In this document: positions 50,201 to 54,239 of the stretch, piece after piece
Layout of the letters: every line of letters begins with the position of its first letter
Numbering within the stretch: position 1 is the stretch's first letter
Origin: Archivesica marissinica
Taxonomy: Eukaryota > Mollusca > Bivalvia > Venerida > Vesicomyidae
Reading direction: 5' to 3'
Length of the DNA stretch: 64,000 nt
Assembly (NCBI GenBank): GCA_014843695.1
Contig: CM026387.1
Coordinates: 77,130,106 to 77,194,105, forward strand
The notes under the pieces: model-generated
Databases searched by the model: none
What the model saw: only the letters and a program-made list of their open reading frames with translations
Told to the model about the DNA's origin: nothing
Position numbers and translations under genes: made by a program

Positions 50201-52119
50201 AAATATTATTTGATCATTCACTTTTTATTTTATGCTGATTTTATGATAGAAAACGATGCATCGTGCGCTAAATGGGCGCTAGAACGTCGCCTTTATAGAC
50301 GGTCATAAACAACGTCATTTCACTCACAACGTGAGTCCAAAACTGTTCACGTTGGCAACGTTTCAACATGCAGCAGCCAGGTAGCACACATACAAACCAG
50401 TGAGAAATAAGATGTGTTATTCCACTGCTTTGGTAAGCCTAAAATAATTTAAATTTTCGATACATGCTCCATTATTTCACTTCTATGCAATACCTATTAG
50501 CATAATATTGCCTGCTTCACTCAACAACCCAGGGAACATTCTAGAGGGCGATGTGGGCGAAATTGTCGCCCTAGGGACCCTGACTTCGCCCTCTGGAGGC
50601 CCCACTTCTCCCTAATAATAAAAAAATAATTATTTTTTGGTTTTTACGATTTTCACACAAAATTTTGTCTAAAGCACTCCTTTCTATTCAAATGTTGTAT
50701 TTAATGGTTGTACTGTGAATTTTAACCCTATTTTGTAGAAGTATATTAAAGAACAACATTTAAGGAAGCGATCACGCGCTTTCTCACTTCTCCCAAAAAT
50801 TCTGACCTAGAATGAACCCTGCAACCGCTTCTGCTTTTCAGTTTGTTGCCCAATGAAAGACATCTCTAATTTTCTATTACCTCCCTTGGCAGATAAAGTC
50901 TGATTTATTCCAAAATGTGAATAAGTCCTTTTAGTTATAATCCTTTTTGTTTTTACTGTCGTTCCCTAATAAGATGATGCGGTATGATAATTGTGATTTT
51001 ATCCATATACAGTCAAACCTGTCTTAAGCAGCCAGCCAAGGGAGTCAGAGAAAGTGGCTGCTTAATAGAGGTCAAATATATAATAAAACAACTGATTGGG
51101 AATCTGGAAACTGGCTGCTTAATACAGGTTGGCTGCTTAATGGAGGTGACCACTAACACAGGTTTGACTGTAGTGATAATTTACTGATAACATAATTAAC
51201 ACTAAGTACCAATTGTATATACTGTATGAGATCTGTCGAGATAGAGTAATTTAATAATCACAAGAAGCGATAGTAGAATAAAATTGTTAGCAGGTTGTGC
51301 AAAGGAAACAACGATAAAAACAGAGGAAAACATTTAACCCTTCCAACACCACAGACCTCTAAATAGGCTTACAAAAAGTGTAGATCTGCACTTTTTGCCA
51401 GTGATATGACTATTTTTAGACATAATTACCCATTTTGATAAATGAACTTGTCCAAATGTGATTTTCTGATTCCTTTATTGGTTTATGAATATCATGGACA
51501 AGTCCATGTGAGTTACTTGGTGTTGAATGGGTTAATAGGACATATCTACTTTCAGGGAGTATTCAGGGGCAGTAACTGACTGATGTCTCTCATTGGTATT
51601 AATCATGTTTACTACCTCCGTAGCTGCACAAATAGTTGGAGTTATATTGAGTGTGTTTTACGTTTATTTATCGTCGCTACCGGTTACCCATATGAGCGAC
51701 GCCTCCTGAAGAGATTAGTCATTTTAGATGTTGGAGGATAGTGCATGATACAGACAGAGACCCATTCCAGAGTCTCCTCTGGTTCTTTTACGTGCATGGT
51801 GTACAGCACTGACACGAGACCTTGGTTTAACGTCCCATCTGAAAGACTGTTAATTTTATTAGGGTCAGACGGGGGATCAAACCTGTGATCCCTGGATTAC
51901 TAGTCAAGCGTGTTACCACTGGACTACAGATCCGTCTGTAGGGTATATTGAAGTAGCTTGCCTACCTCTTAAAGAAACCCAGCAGTCGTCTTCTGTGTTA
52001 TGCTTTTTAAGTTCTTCAGGTGTTACATCTATCTTATGACCTCCAACTCCAGTGAGGTCTTTACCACTTCTGCCCAGTCGAATCCAGTCCATCAAAGAGT
52101 GTCCAGGTTTCAGCAAAAC
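20232..52119 (-). CDS. CYB5R4: CYB5R4 / NCB5OR (cytochrome b5 reductase 4), 14 exons, 5' end missing
   Basis: Join on the minus strand: 52119-51966, 49472-49372, 48843-48744, 42397-42365, 40191-40134, 35444-35293, 33370-33338, 32000-31875, 30750-30610, 29197-29045, 26471-26318, 23703-23617, 22289-22125, 20283-20232. All internal borders are AG/GT and phases match, giving 502 residues plus TGA. Numbering from the first visible codon: cytochrome b5 domain about 27-105 with HPGG at 64-67 and second heme His87; Ser/Pro-rich linker about 112-148; CS domain about 149-235; reductase domain 253-502 with FAD motif RSYT 305-308, GTGFTP 380-385 and CGP 475-477. This three-domain order is unique to NCB5OR, a flavohemoprotein that passes electrons from NAD(P)H through FAD to heme and is linked in mammals to ER redox and lipid desaturation. 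The vertebrate protein is about 520 residues, so only the N-terminal 25 or so are missing. No frameshift or stop was seen, so the gene is probably functional. Confidence 0.95.
20306..21297. repeat. 43-bp minisatellite in last intron, 23 units
   Basis: Core words CAAACTTGCTGTTACTGGAT and ATATCTCATGGTATACTGTA. It ends about 22 nt from the acceptor of the last exon. Variants alternate at AACTC/ATCTC/AACCC and GGTA/AGTA. Confidence 0.97.
21434..21784 (+). mobile_element. SINE, head A, split by a 159-bp insertion
   Basis: Left part 21434-21593 (CATTCGAGCCTCACTGGAGC, GGATTCCATCAGGAATGA) and right part 21753-21784 (TTAATATAAGTTGTGAGAA). TTAATATA stands on both sides of the insert. Confidence 0.8.
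21594..21752. mobile_element. 159-bp insert inside the SINE
   Basis: Flanked by TTAATATA (21586-21593 and 21753-21760). It contains GGTGCACCAACCTCCGTAAG, shared with the SINE at 27400-27580, so it is probably a piece of that family. Confidence 0.7.
22125..22289 (-). CDS. CYB5R4: CYB5R4 exon m: CGP motif
   Basis: Residues 431-485. The acceptor is CTTTGTACAG/GTTTAC; the donor is GATACA/GTAAGT. It contains GLHGRINKEMMKEFMP and VLICACGPTPFTKSV, with the conserved CGP that contacts nicotinamide in this reductase family. Confidence 0.96.
22509..22632. mobile_element. hAT-like MITE, truncated copy
   Basis: It keeps only the GGCGAAGTCAGGGTCAC end and terminates GAATGATCCCTG. The other end is cut away near 22509. 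It lies in the intron between exons l and m. Confidence 0.75.
22985..23235. repeat. three tandem copies inside a CTTATAGGCGAGT-type MITE
   Basis: A block of about 70 bp with CAAATCCCACAGGTTTCAGG, a poly-G run and GTCGTCGAGATGCCTTATAG is repeated three times. The G run varies (8, 10 and 7 G). Outer pieces match the 4055 family (CTTATAGGCGAGTGCATG, GCAAGTATGGAC). Confidence 0.7.
23383..23605 (+). mobile_element. SINE, head A
   Basis: TGTGATAGTGCAGTGCG head, TAGTTTGAGCCTCGCTGGAG, body GGATTCCATCAGAAATGA and tail ACGCAATCGAGC. It ends 12 bp before the donor of CYB5R4 exon l. Confidence 0.8.
23617..23703 (-). CDS. CYB5R4: CYB5R4 exon l: NAD(P)H domain
   Basis: Residues 402-430. The acceptor is TATTTTTAG/GCAAG; the donor is GAAAG/GTAAAT. 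It encodes QVKLLFFNKTDSDILW and QDQLSALA, matching the LMFFNKTEDDIIW strand-turn-helix of NCB5OR. Confidence 0.95.
23811..23940 (-). mobile_element. possible member of the GTTTAAACA retroposon family
   Basis: It starts GGTTTAAACAGTATTTATTC, with a region of TTACAAATTACATAAATTG that is only loosely similar to the other copies. A like start is at 22470. Confidence 0.45.
24290..25337. repeat. 16-bp minisatellite, about 65 units
   Basis: Unit ATACATGGCTTAGYRY with GC, GT and TTCGTGT variants. It is in the intron between exons k and l. Confidence 0.95.
25478..26107. repeat. 33-bp minisatellite, 19 units
   Basis: Core words CATTTAAAACCCAACATTGA and TCACGCCTGGAAC. Same intron as the 16-bp array, about 210 nt from the donor of exon k. 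Confidence 0.96.
26318..26471 (-). CDS. CYB5R4: CYB5R4 exon k: nucleotide-binding GTGFTP
   Basis: Residues 351-401. The acceptor is GTTGTTGCAG/GTGATG; the donor is AAACA/GTTAGT. It holds GDVISVSSHEGNF (end of the FAD lobe) and FAAGTGFTPMVRLI, the glycine-rich NAD(P)H-binding loop of the ferredoxin reductase-like fold. Confidence 0.96.
26585..27365. repeat. 28-bp minisatellite, about 27 units
   Basis: Core word GGGTGTACAGGAGTATGATA with AACAATGA. The unit has no stop in any minus-strand frame, so three long overlapping false proteins appear. Confidence 0.96.
27400..27582 (-). mobile_element. tRNA-derived SINE, head D
   Basis: Minus strand: ATGGCCGAGTGGTTAATG (Box A as in Ser/Leu tRNAs) and CACGGGTTCGAGACCCGCTC (Box B), then TCTTACGGAGGTTGGTGCAC. 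The tRNA part does not fold as a full tRNA that I can support. Confidence 0.78.
27621..28215. mobile_element. non-autonomous hAT (595 bp) with exact 8-bp target duplication
   Basis: Ends CAGGGCTTCTAAAA and TTTTAGAAGCCCTG, flanked by CCGATTAC at 27613-27620 and 28216-28223. Two short open frames inside (27817-28035 plus, 27918-28115 minus) show no transposase motif. It sits in the intron between exons j and k. Confidence 0.93.
28298..29050. repeat. 44-bp minisatellite carrying the exon j splice donor, 17 units
   Basis: Core words GAAGCTACGTACCAGATTGT and GTGTTCTAATGCTATATTAT. The word GTAC of the donor recurs at exactly 16 x 44 bp from 28337 to 29041. On the minus strand every unit reads CTG/GTACGTAGC or CTG/GTATGTAGC. 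Confidence 0.97.
29045..29197 (-). CDS. CYB5R4: CYB5R4 exon j: FAD-binding RSYT
   Basis: Residues 300-350. The acceptor is TATGATCAG/GTATGG. It holds EIVRSYTAVLPS, the flavin-contacting R-x-Y-T/S motif (vertebrate KPYT), and VIYLMIKIYKDGAITPWL. The donor AATCTG/GTACGTAGC is also the first unit of the 44-bp array 28298-29050, so the exon end and the array share sequence. Confidence 0.95.
29250..30176. repeat. 29-bp minisatellite, about 32 units
   Basis: Core words ACCAAACTCTACACCTAAAC and AATACTTCC. It begins about 50 nt upstream of exon j's acceptor in transcript order. Confidence 0.96.
30274..30446 (+). mobile_element. SINE, head A, with internal deletion
   Basis: GGAAGTCGTGATAGCG head, GGAGTTTGAGCCC Box B, then directly the tail AGAACTTGTTTCGCAATCG. 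The TTCCATCAGGAATG body is missing. It lies close to exon i. Confidence 0.8.
30610..30750 (-). CDS. CYB5R4: CYB5R4 exon i: start of FAD domain
   Basis: Residues 253-299. The acceptor is TTGCTTGTAG/ATCCAG; the donor is GAAG/GTACTA. It encodes FRDCTIENIESLTRDTNLYT and MPTGYHVHIKHS, corresponding to the first strands of the cytochrome b5 reductase FAD-binding barrel (RDT-x-L, then P-x-GQH-V in relatives). Tyr replaces the usual Gln in the P-x-G-Q-H motif. Confidence 0.93.
31088..31180 (-). mobile_element. fragment of the GTTTAAACATT retroposon family
   Basis: AGTTTAAGCATTATTTATTT and ACAACAGTAGACTGAAAC match the 16562 insert. It lies in the intron between exons h and i. Confidence 0.65.
31875..32000 (-). 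CDS. CYB5R4: CYB5R4 exon h: end of CS domain
   Basis: Residues 211-252. The acceptor is GCTTTCAG/TGAAC; the donor is TTATA/GTAAGT. It encodes SGDSGKVEIVFEKSE and WAGIGKHLDKHG, matching the GKIEIVLQK and W-x-x-x-G pattern at the end of the NCB5OR CS domain, then leads into the reductase domain. Confidence 0.93.
32150..32275. repeat. inverted repeat next to exon h
   Basis: GATATTCCACCCTTGTGGTC and GACGAGGGTGGAATATC face each other across about 60 bp, with GAATATGT/ACATATTC inside. Related words (GTGGTCAGAATATGTCGAG, CTGACCACATATTCTGACC) flank the 35-bp array at 33110-33150. Confidence 0.65.
32407..32654. mobile_element. hAT-like MITE, same family
   Basis: 248 bp from CAGGGATCATTCTAGAG to CTAGAATGAACCCTG, in the same orientation as 50530. 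No clean target duplication is left. It is in the intron between exons g and h. Confidence 0.83.
32692..33112. repeat. 35-bp minisatellite, 12 units
   Basis: Core words GGTGTGGGACAAGGATATAC and CACCGAGTATGTACT. One unit has a 4-bp insertion (AGCC). It is in the intron between exons g and h. Confidence 0.96.
33338..33370 (-). CDS. CYB5R4: CYB5R4 micro-exon g: CS domain
   Basis: 33 bp, phase 1/1, acceptor TTTTTACAG/ATCTTG and donor AATG/GTATGT. It encodes LEKGVTDSYN, which lies where the vertebrate CS domain has a similarly polar turn before the VRV strand. It is too short to identify alone. The exact phase fit with f and h makes it likely. Confidence 0.85.
33902..34134 (+). mobile_element. 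piggyBac-like MITE, full length
   Basis: 233 bp, the same length as the copy at 46791 and in opposite orientation, with TTAA at 33898-33901 and 34135-34138. It has the central hairpin around GGCTCGTCACGAGCC. It lies in the CYB5R4 intron between exons f and g. Confidence 0.93.
34378..34852. repeat. 27-bp minisatellite, about 17 units
   Basis: Core word TTCCAGAACATAACCGTCAC plus AAATTTG or AAAATTG. Variant pattern repeats with period of about 5 units. Confidence 0.96.
35021..35226 (+). mobile_element. tRNA-derived SINE, head A
   Basis: The head has a Box A-like TAGCGCAGTGGATGCGC and Box B-like GAGTTCGAGCCC. The body has GGATTCCATCAGGAATGAG and the tail AGTGATTAATATATAAG. This is the fullest copy of this family in the window. 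Confidence 0.85.
35293..35444 (-). CDS. CYB5R4: CYB5R4 exon f: CS domain, first half
   Basis: Residues 149-199. The acceptor is AATTTACAG/ATTTG; the donor is TTTGG/GTAAGT. It begins RFDWYQSNKTASVVVYTKW, the typical start of the CS (p23-like) beta sandwich in NCB5OR (YDW-Q-...-IYTK), and ends in HSVFYVHL. Two upstream residues come from the preceding exon through a split codon, which gives a clean join. Confidence 0.95.
35684..35794. repeat. perfect 33-bp inverted repeat (hairpin)
   Basis: Arms 35684-35716 and 35762-35794 are exact reverse complements (outer word GTTTGTTTTGAGTGAATATG) with a 45-bp loop. A shorter hairpin with related AGTGATATGG...ATATCTCACT is at 36885-36935. Both lie outside the hAT element at 35932-36614. 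Confidence 0.85.
35932..36614 (-). mobile_element. hAT remnant with BED zinc finger, exact 8-bp target duplication
   Basis: Ends TAAGGGTGCAACGATA and TATCGTTGCACCCTTA, flanked by TATGCCGC at 35924-35931 and 36615-36622. 683 bp long, with a BED finger on the minus strand. The rest of a transposase is missing. It lies in the CYB5R4 intron between exons e and f. Confidence 0.93.
36236..36433 (-). pseudogene. BED zinc finger fragment of a hAT transposase
   Basis: An open frame of 65 residues with CLHCFTDVSYKTVNMTNMTT followed by HMKRHHP: the C-x2-C ... H-x4-H spacing of a BED finger, the DNA-binding N-terminus of many hAT transposases. The ATG gives MGAFNIVDGVKTTVKE, a plausible real N-terminus. 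No catalytic domain follows, so this is a leftover first part. Confidence 0.8.
37018..38042. repeat. mixed 22/30-bp minisatellite
   Basis: The short unit has ACTCAAACACTTCCTATCGA; the long one inserts GAGTATT after TACTC. Long units cluster in two stretches (37261-37455 and 37605-37760) separated by runs of short ones, which points to block duplication. Confidence 0.94.
38215..38436 (+). mobile_element. tRNA-derived SINE, head B
   Basis: Box A-like CAGTGGTTAGCGCGCTCGC and Box B-like GGTTCGATTCTC, then GACAGGTGGGTTTTCTCCGG, and the tail AGTGATTAATATAAGTTGTT plus AGAACTTGCTTCGCAATCG that is shared with head A copies. Confidence 0.87.
38943..39106. repeat. about 53-bp tandem repeat, 3 units
   Basis: Core words AACAATCCAGCTTGACTCTT and AACCTCAATGGTCATTGACT. 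Confidence 0.93.
39150..40094. repeat. 23-bp minisatellite, about 41 units
   Basis: Core word AACTCAAACAGAAGTGACTA plus GGT, with ACTCGGT and ATTAGGT variants. It ends about 40 nt from exon e's donor. Confidence 0.96.
40134..40191 (-). CDS. CYB5R4: CYB5R4 exon e: Ser/Pro-rich linker
   Basis: 58 bp, phase 1 to 2, acceptor ATATTTCAG/GTGG and donor CCGAG/GTAATC. It encodes LASSSFLAPPMPPQQTP, a flexible linker. The large array at 39150-40094 starts about 40 nt inside the following intron. Assignment rests on splice consensus and on the frame it gives into the CS exon. Confidence 0.8.
40375..42215. repeat. compound 29/30/30-bp array of three related unit types
   Basis: Three successive blocks: GTTAGATAATATAAAGC units of 29 bp (about 40375-40830), GTTAGTGAAATATAAAGC units of 30 bp (about 40830-41360), GTTGATGAAATGTAAAGC units of 30 bp (about 41375-42215). 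Each is homogeneous within and differs from its neighbour by few changes. The 30-bp blocks create long false frames. Confidence 0.96.
42365..42397 (-). CDS. CYB5R4: CYB5R4 micro-exon d: linker
   Basis: A 33-bp exon in phase 1/1 with acceptor CTTATGCAG/GTTCC and donor AATG/GTAAGA. It encodes SKSSLDSLPN, a low-complexity linker between the b5 and CS domains. It is supported by consensus borders and by phase agreement with exons c and e. The sequence itself is not diagnostic of the family. Confidence 0.8.
43094..43870 (-). pseudogene. transposon protein, C-terminal part with CXC-like cysteine cluster
   Basis: 258 residues starting in FSPDTDVLVLVIANYDLLL, then HAFSGADNTGRFSRIGKATW, LRWHLFCKHMADSDKLPPT and a C-terminal cluster CQCRADCSTARCSCRSNNLS followed by CTDLCQC and an acidic tail. 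The DTDVLVL and GxDNTGRF motifs with later acidic residues look like a nuclease-type (PIN/FEN-like) fold, by inference. The cysteine pattern resembles a tesmin/CXC zinc domain. It is out of frame with the middle part, so at least two or three lesions split the gene. Confidence 0.75.
43987..44325 (-). pseudogene. transposon protein, middle part
   Basis: 112 residues with IILVFDTYKADSLKSTTREK, YQIGDDTSIKHIPMSRFLS and KADLTEYLAARTL. It is the continuation of the same protein after a broken join near 44330-44410, which includes a short CA run that is a likely frameshift site. It ends at a TAG next to GGCCGATATG-type sequence that reads on in a different frame. Confidence 0.7.
44407..45420 (-). 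pseudogene. transposon protein, N-terminal part
   Basis: An open frame of 337 residues containing LWPRYIADMYDLRTNHPNTW, VSVGADHACEHLNKQMK and GLIGISNNANARQRF. This resembles large uncharacterised proteins repeated in many aquatic invertebrate genomes. It ends at TAG (44409-44407) just before a stretch that keeps reading in another frame. It is GC-richer than its surroundings, as expected for a fairly recent insertion. The start lies inside the right terminal repeat region, so the true N-terminus is not certain. Confidence 0.7.
46252..46345 (-). mobile_element. fragment of the GTTTAAACATT retroposon family inside the hAT
   Basis: GGTTTAAACATTGTTTATTC and CAGCAGTATACTGAAAGGGA match the 16562 insert, showing that the hAT copy collected more than one insertion. 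Confidence 0.65.
46791..47023 (-). mobile_element. piggyBac-like MITE, full length, inside the hAT element
   Basis: 233 bp with ends CCCTTTCAACACC and GGTGTTGAATGGG, flanked by TTAA on both sides (46787-46790 and 47024-47027). TTAA target and CCC...GGG termini are hallmarks of piggyBac-type elements. A central perfect-looking palindrome around GGCTCGTGACGAGCC would fold as a hairpin. Confidence 0.93.
47690..48069. repeat. 25-bp minisatellite, 15 units
   Basis: Core word AGAGAAACTGTACAAAGATA plus CAAAT. It is in the intron between exons c and d. Confidence 0.96.
48345..48575 (-). mobile_element. tRNA-derived SINE, head B
   Basis: Minus-strand copy with GGTTCGATCCTCGAACCGGG, GGAGAAAACCCAACTGTCCG on the plus strand and an AATAAAG-type 3' end. 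It lies in the intron between exons c and d. Confidence 0.85.
48744..48843 (-). CDS. CYB5R4: CYB5R4 exon c: second heme ligand, end of b5 domain
   Basis: Residues 86-118. The acceptor is CTGTTTAG/ATCCAC; the donor is AAAAG/GTAAGT, a near-perfect consensus. It starts IHKWVNAESMLEKCLVG, which matches the family segment holding the second axial histidine (residue 87, 23 residues after His64, the usual spacing). Confidence 0.95.
49040..49291 (-). mobile_element. tRNA-derived SINE, head B, full head
   Basis: On the minus strand the head reads AGCGCAGTGGTTAGCGCACT and CCCGGGTTCGATTCTCAGAC, then the shared tail. It sits between exons b and c, about 80 bp from exon b's donor. Confidence 0.87.
49372..49472 (-). 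CDS. CYB5R4: CYB5R4 exon b: heme-binding HPGG
   Basis: Residues 52-85. The acceptor is TTTGTAG/GTAAAGTG; the donor is GATGAA/GTAACA. It contains YLDFHPGGVDEL, with the axial heme histidine of the cytochrome b5 family at residue 64. The acceptor and the first 62 coding bases are repeated twice more, upstream in transcript order, at 49536-49777. Only this copy has the second half of the exon and a donor, so it is the one that can splice through. Confidence 0.95.
49536..49777 (-). pseudogene. two extra partial copies of CYB5R4 exon b
   Basis: A segment of about 120 bp holding the exon b acceptor, its first 62 coding bases and upstream intron is present three times in tandem: the real copy (about 49411-49535), copy 2 (49536-49657) and copy 3 (49658-49777). 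Copies 2 and 3 lack the second half of the exon and its donor. Copy 2 still reads through HPGG in frame. Copy 3 carries a 4-bp insertion (CAGG doubled) that shifts the frame. Both keep an intact TAG/GT acceptor, so they are potential decoy acceptors. Confidence 0.85.
49855..50210. repeat. 118-bp tandem repeat, 3 units, each with a hairpin
   Basis: GAATTGTATTTCAC recurs at 49873, 49991 and 50109. Each unit has GAAAGCATTATTATTATCAC facing GTGATAATAATAGCTTTC around CGCTAGC. The third unit has a changed loop. Confidence 0.9.
50530..50821. mobile_element. hAT-like MITE, CAGGGAACATTCTAG ends
   Basis: 292 bp with ends CAGGGAACATTCTAG and CTAGAATGAACCCTG, flanked by CAACC on both sides. It contains GGGCGATGTGGGCGAAATT near one end. 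The longest copy of a family with at least four members in this window. Confidence 0.85.
51010..51170. mobile_element. Tc1/mariner-like MITE, TA target
   Basis: 161 bp, ends CAGTCAAACCTGT and ACAGGTTTGACTG, with TA on each side. It contains three GGCTGCTTAAT-type repeats. It lies in the intron between exons a and b. Superfamily is inferred from the TA target only. Confidence 0.8.
51338..51531 (-). mobile_element. piggyBac-like MITE lacking its central hairpin
   Basis: 194 bp with TTAA on both sides (51334-51337, 51532-51535). Compared with the 233-bp copies it lacks 39 bp, exactly the palindrome, with the break between two GATC/GATCTG short repeats. This fits slippage across the hairpin. Confidence 0.92.
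51647..51945 (-). mobile_element. tRNA-derived SINE, head C
   Basis: Minus strand: GTAGTCCAGTGGTAACACG (Box A-like) and CACAGGTTTGATCCCCCGTC (Box B-like). The plus strand shows CCGGTTACCCATATGAGCG at the other end. It ends about 20 bp before CYB5R4 exon a's donor. Confidence 0.82.
51966..52119 (-). CDS. CYB5R4: CYB5R4 exon a: start of cytochrome b5 domain
   Basis: Residues 1-51 plus one base. The acceptor reads TTTTTACAG before GTT-TTG-CTG, and the donor is AAGAG/GTAGG. It encodes the family signature KPGHSLMDWIRL and ends at DDCWVSLRG, the beginning of the b5 fold. The frame is open before TTG at 52116, but there is no ATG and the residues match the interior of NCB5OR, so this is an internal exon in phase 0. 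Confidence 0.95.
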
Positions 52120-52190
52120 CTGTAAAAAGAGAGAAAATGCATTAATTAATCAACTGGTCAGTCAGACATGCTTTCATGAACAGAAACATC

Positions 52191-52332
52191 CCCGAGGTTA
52201 TAAAACTTTTCTCCAATCTCAAAACTCAGTCTCAAGCGTCTGATTGGTTCAGCTGACAGTAACACTCAGATTCAACCAATCAGATCATTTGAGCTTGAGT
52301 TTGAGATCTGAGAAAAGTTTTATAACCTCGGG
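52191..52332. mobile_element. palindromic MITE with 23-bp identical inverted ends
   Basis: 142 bp. Both ends read CCCGAGGTTATAAAACTTTT plus CTC, identical over 23 bp, with CATC on both sides. It lies about 70 bp upstream of CYB5R4 exon a. A diverged relative is at 2190-2320. Confidence 0.85.
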
Positions 52333-52457
52333 CATCATGTTCAAGAATGTCAGACCAAATTAACACCGAAACAGCACATAAACTAAAGTTTCGCAAAAAC
52401 AGAAGCAAAGTCCTTGCAAAAAGACAAGAGAAGTCAAATATGTTCATGATAATCTAG

Positions 52458-52689
52458 CAGGGTTCCCGCTGTCGGCCGCCAATGCGACAAAAAACAAATA
52501 TTGGCGCTAAATTTGTGAATTGGCGAAAATATTTGGCGCAACTTGTTTTGTCAAATACATGGCTTCAAATATTTATTTGTGAACTATATGGCTCTTAGTT
52601 GGCTCCAAGTTTTTTTTTAATTGGCTCCAGTGTTTTCCAATTGACAACAGAAGTGGCGCAGACAAAACATTCAGACAGAGTGAACCCTG
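52458..52689. mobile_element. hAT-like MITE with TTGGCGC repeats and 6-bp target duplication
   Basis: 232 bp, ends CAGGGTTC and GAACCCTG, flanked by ATCTAG at 52452-52457 and 52690-52695. The inside is unlike the CATTCTAG family and carries repeated TTGGCGC/TTGGCTCC words. The 37-bp array starts directly after it. Confidence 0.85.
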
Positions 52690-52699
52690 ATCTAGTTAT

Positions 52700-53705
52700 C
52701 GAAATAGAACTAGGAAGCACATTGTACCTCCAATCCCTAAATAGAACTAGGAAGCACATTGTACCTCCAATCCCTAAATAGAACTAGGAAGCACATTGTA
52801 CCTCCAATCCCTAAATAGAACTAGGATGCACATTGTACCTCCAATCCCTAAATAGAACTAGGACGCACATTGTACCTCCAATCCCTAAATAGAACTAGGA
52901 CACACATTGTACCTCCAATCCCTAAATAGAACTAGGAAGCACATTGTACCTCCAATCCCTAAATAGAACTAGGACGCACATTGTACATCCAATCCTTAAA
53001 TAGAACTAGGAAGCACATTGTACCTCCAATCCCTAAATAGAACTAGGACGCACATTGTACCTCCAATCCCTAAATAGAACTAGGACGCACATTGTACATC
53101 CAATCCCTAAATAGAACTAGGACGCACATTGTACATCCAATCCCTAAATAGAACTAGGACGCACATTGTACCTACAATCCCTAAATAGAACTAGGACACA
53201 CATTGTACCTCCAATCCCTAAATAGAACTAGGACACACATTGTACCTCCAATCCCTAAATAGAACTAGGACACACATTGTACCTCCAATCCCTAACTAGG
53301 AAGCACATTGTACCTCCAATCCCTAAATAGAACTAGGAAGCACATTGTACCTACAATCCCTAAATAGAACTAGGACACACATTGTACCTCCAATCCCTAA
53401 ATAGAACTAGGATGCACATTGTACCTCCAATCCTTAAATAGAACTAGGATGCACATTGTACCTCCAATCCCTAACTATGACGCACATTGTACCTCCAATC
53501 CCTAAATAGAACTAGGAAGCACATTGTACCTACAATCCCTAAATAGAACTAGGACACACATTGTACCTCCAATCCCTAAATAGAACTAGGATGCACATTG
53601 TACCTCCAATCCTTAAATAGAACTAGGATGCACATTGTACCTCCAATCCCTAACTATGACGCACATTGTACCTCCAATCCCTAAATAGAACTAGGACGCA
53701 ATACT
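52700..53705. repeat. 37-bp minisatellite, about 27 units
   Basis: Core words AAATAGAACTAGGAAGCACA and TTGTACCTCCAATCCCT. A block of about 180 bp including a shortened CTAACTATGACGC unit is duplicated (53400-53480 and 53580-53660). Confidence 0.96.
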
Positions 53706-54239
53706 ATATAATATACATGTATCCTTGAACTCTTGGAACTAGACATCAGAAACGGAGAGCAATGGGCACAACAGGAATATAATTCGGATGAAACAACTTA
53801 CTAATTAAACAGAGAGACAAATATTTTATGAGATAAAATACAGGATTGTTAATGGGTACCAAGTTACCAACCAAAGAGTTTGACCATGAAAATGATCCTG
53901 GTCAAGATTTATAAGCACTAGTGACTAGACTAGTATGTGTGCGAGTATCGGCTCCATCTATCAAGGATGAAGATTTGAAATAAGTCATTGTCGATGCAAA
54001 AAGCTAAATGCTACCGTTGAGTTCTAAATGTATGGTTACTAGTAGTTTTGTGCGTGAGTATCTTGGTGAGCTAAGTCTGTCAAATGTATCGGCCAAGTGC
54101 TGGATACAAGAATGTTACCATGAAAAAGGTCAAGGCCTTTCAAGGTCAAAGGCCATACATCAATATGGAGTATTTGTAAATAAGAAGTATTGTGTGTGAA
54201 CATCAGCTCAATAAAAACAGAGATACAAAGGTTAGAATC

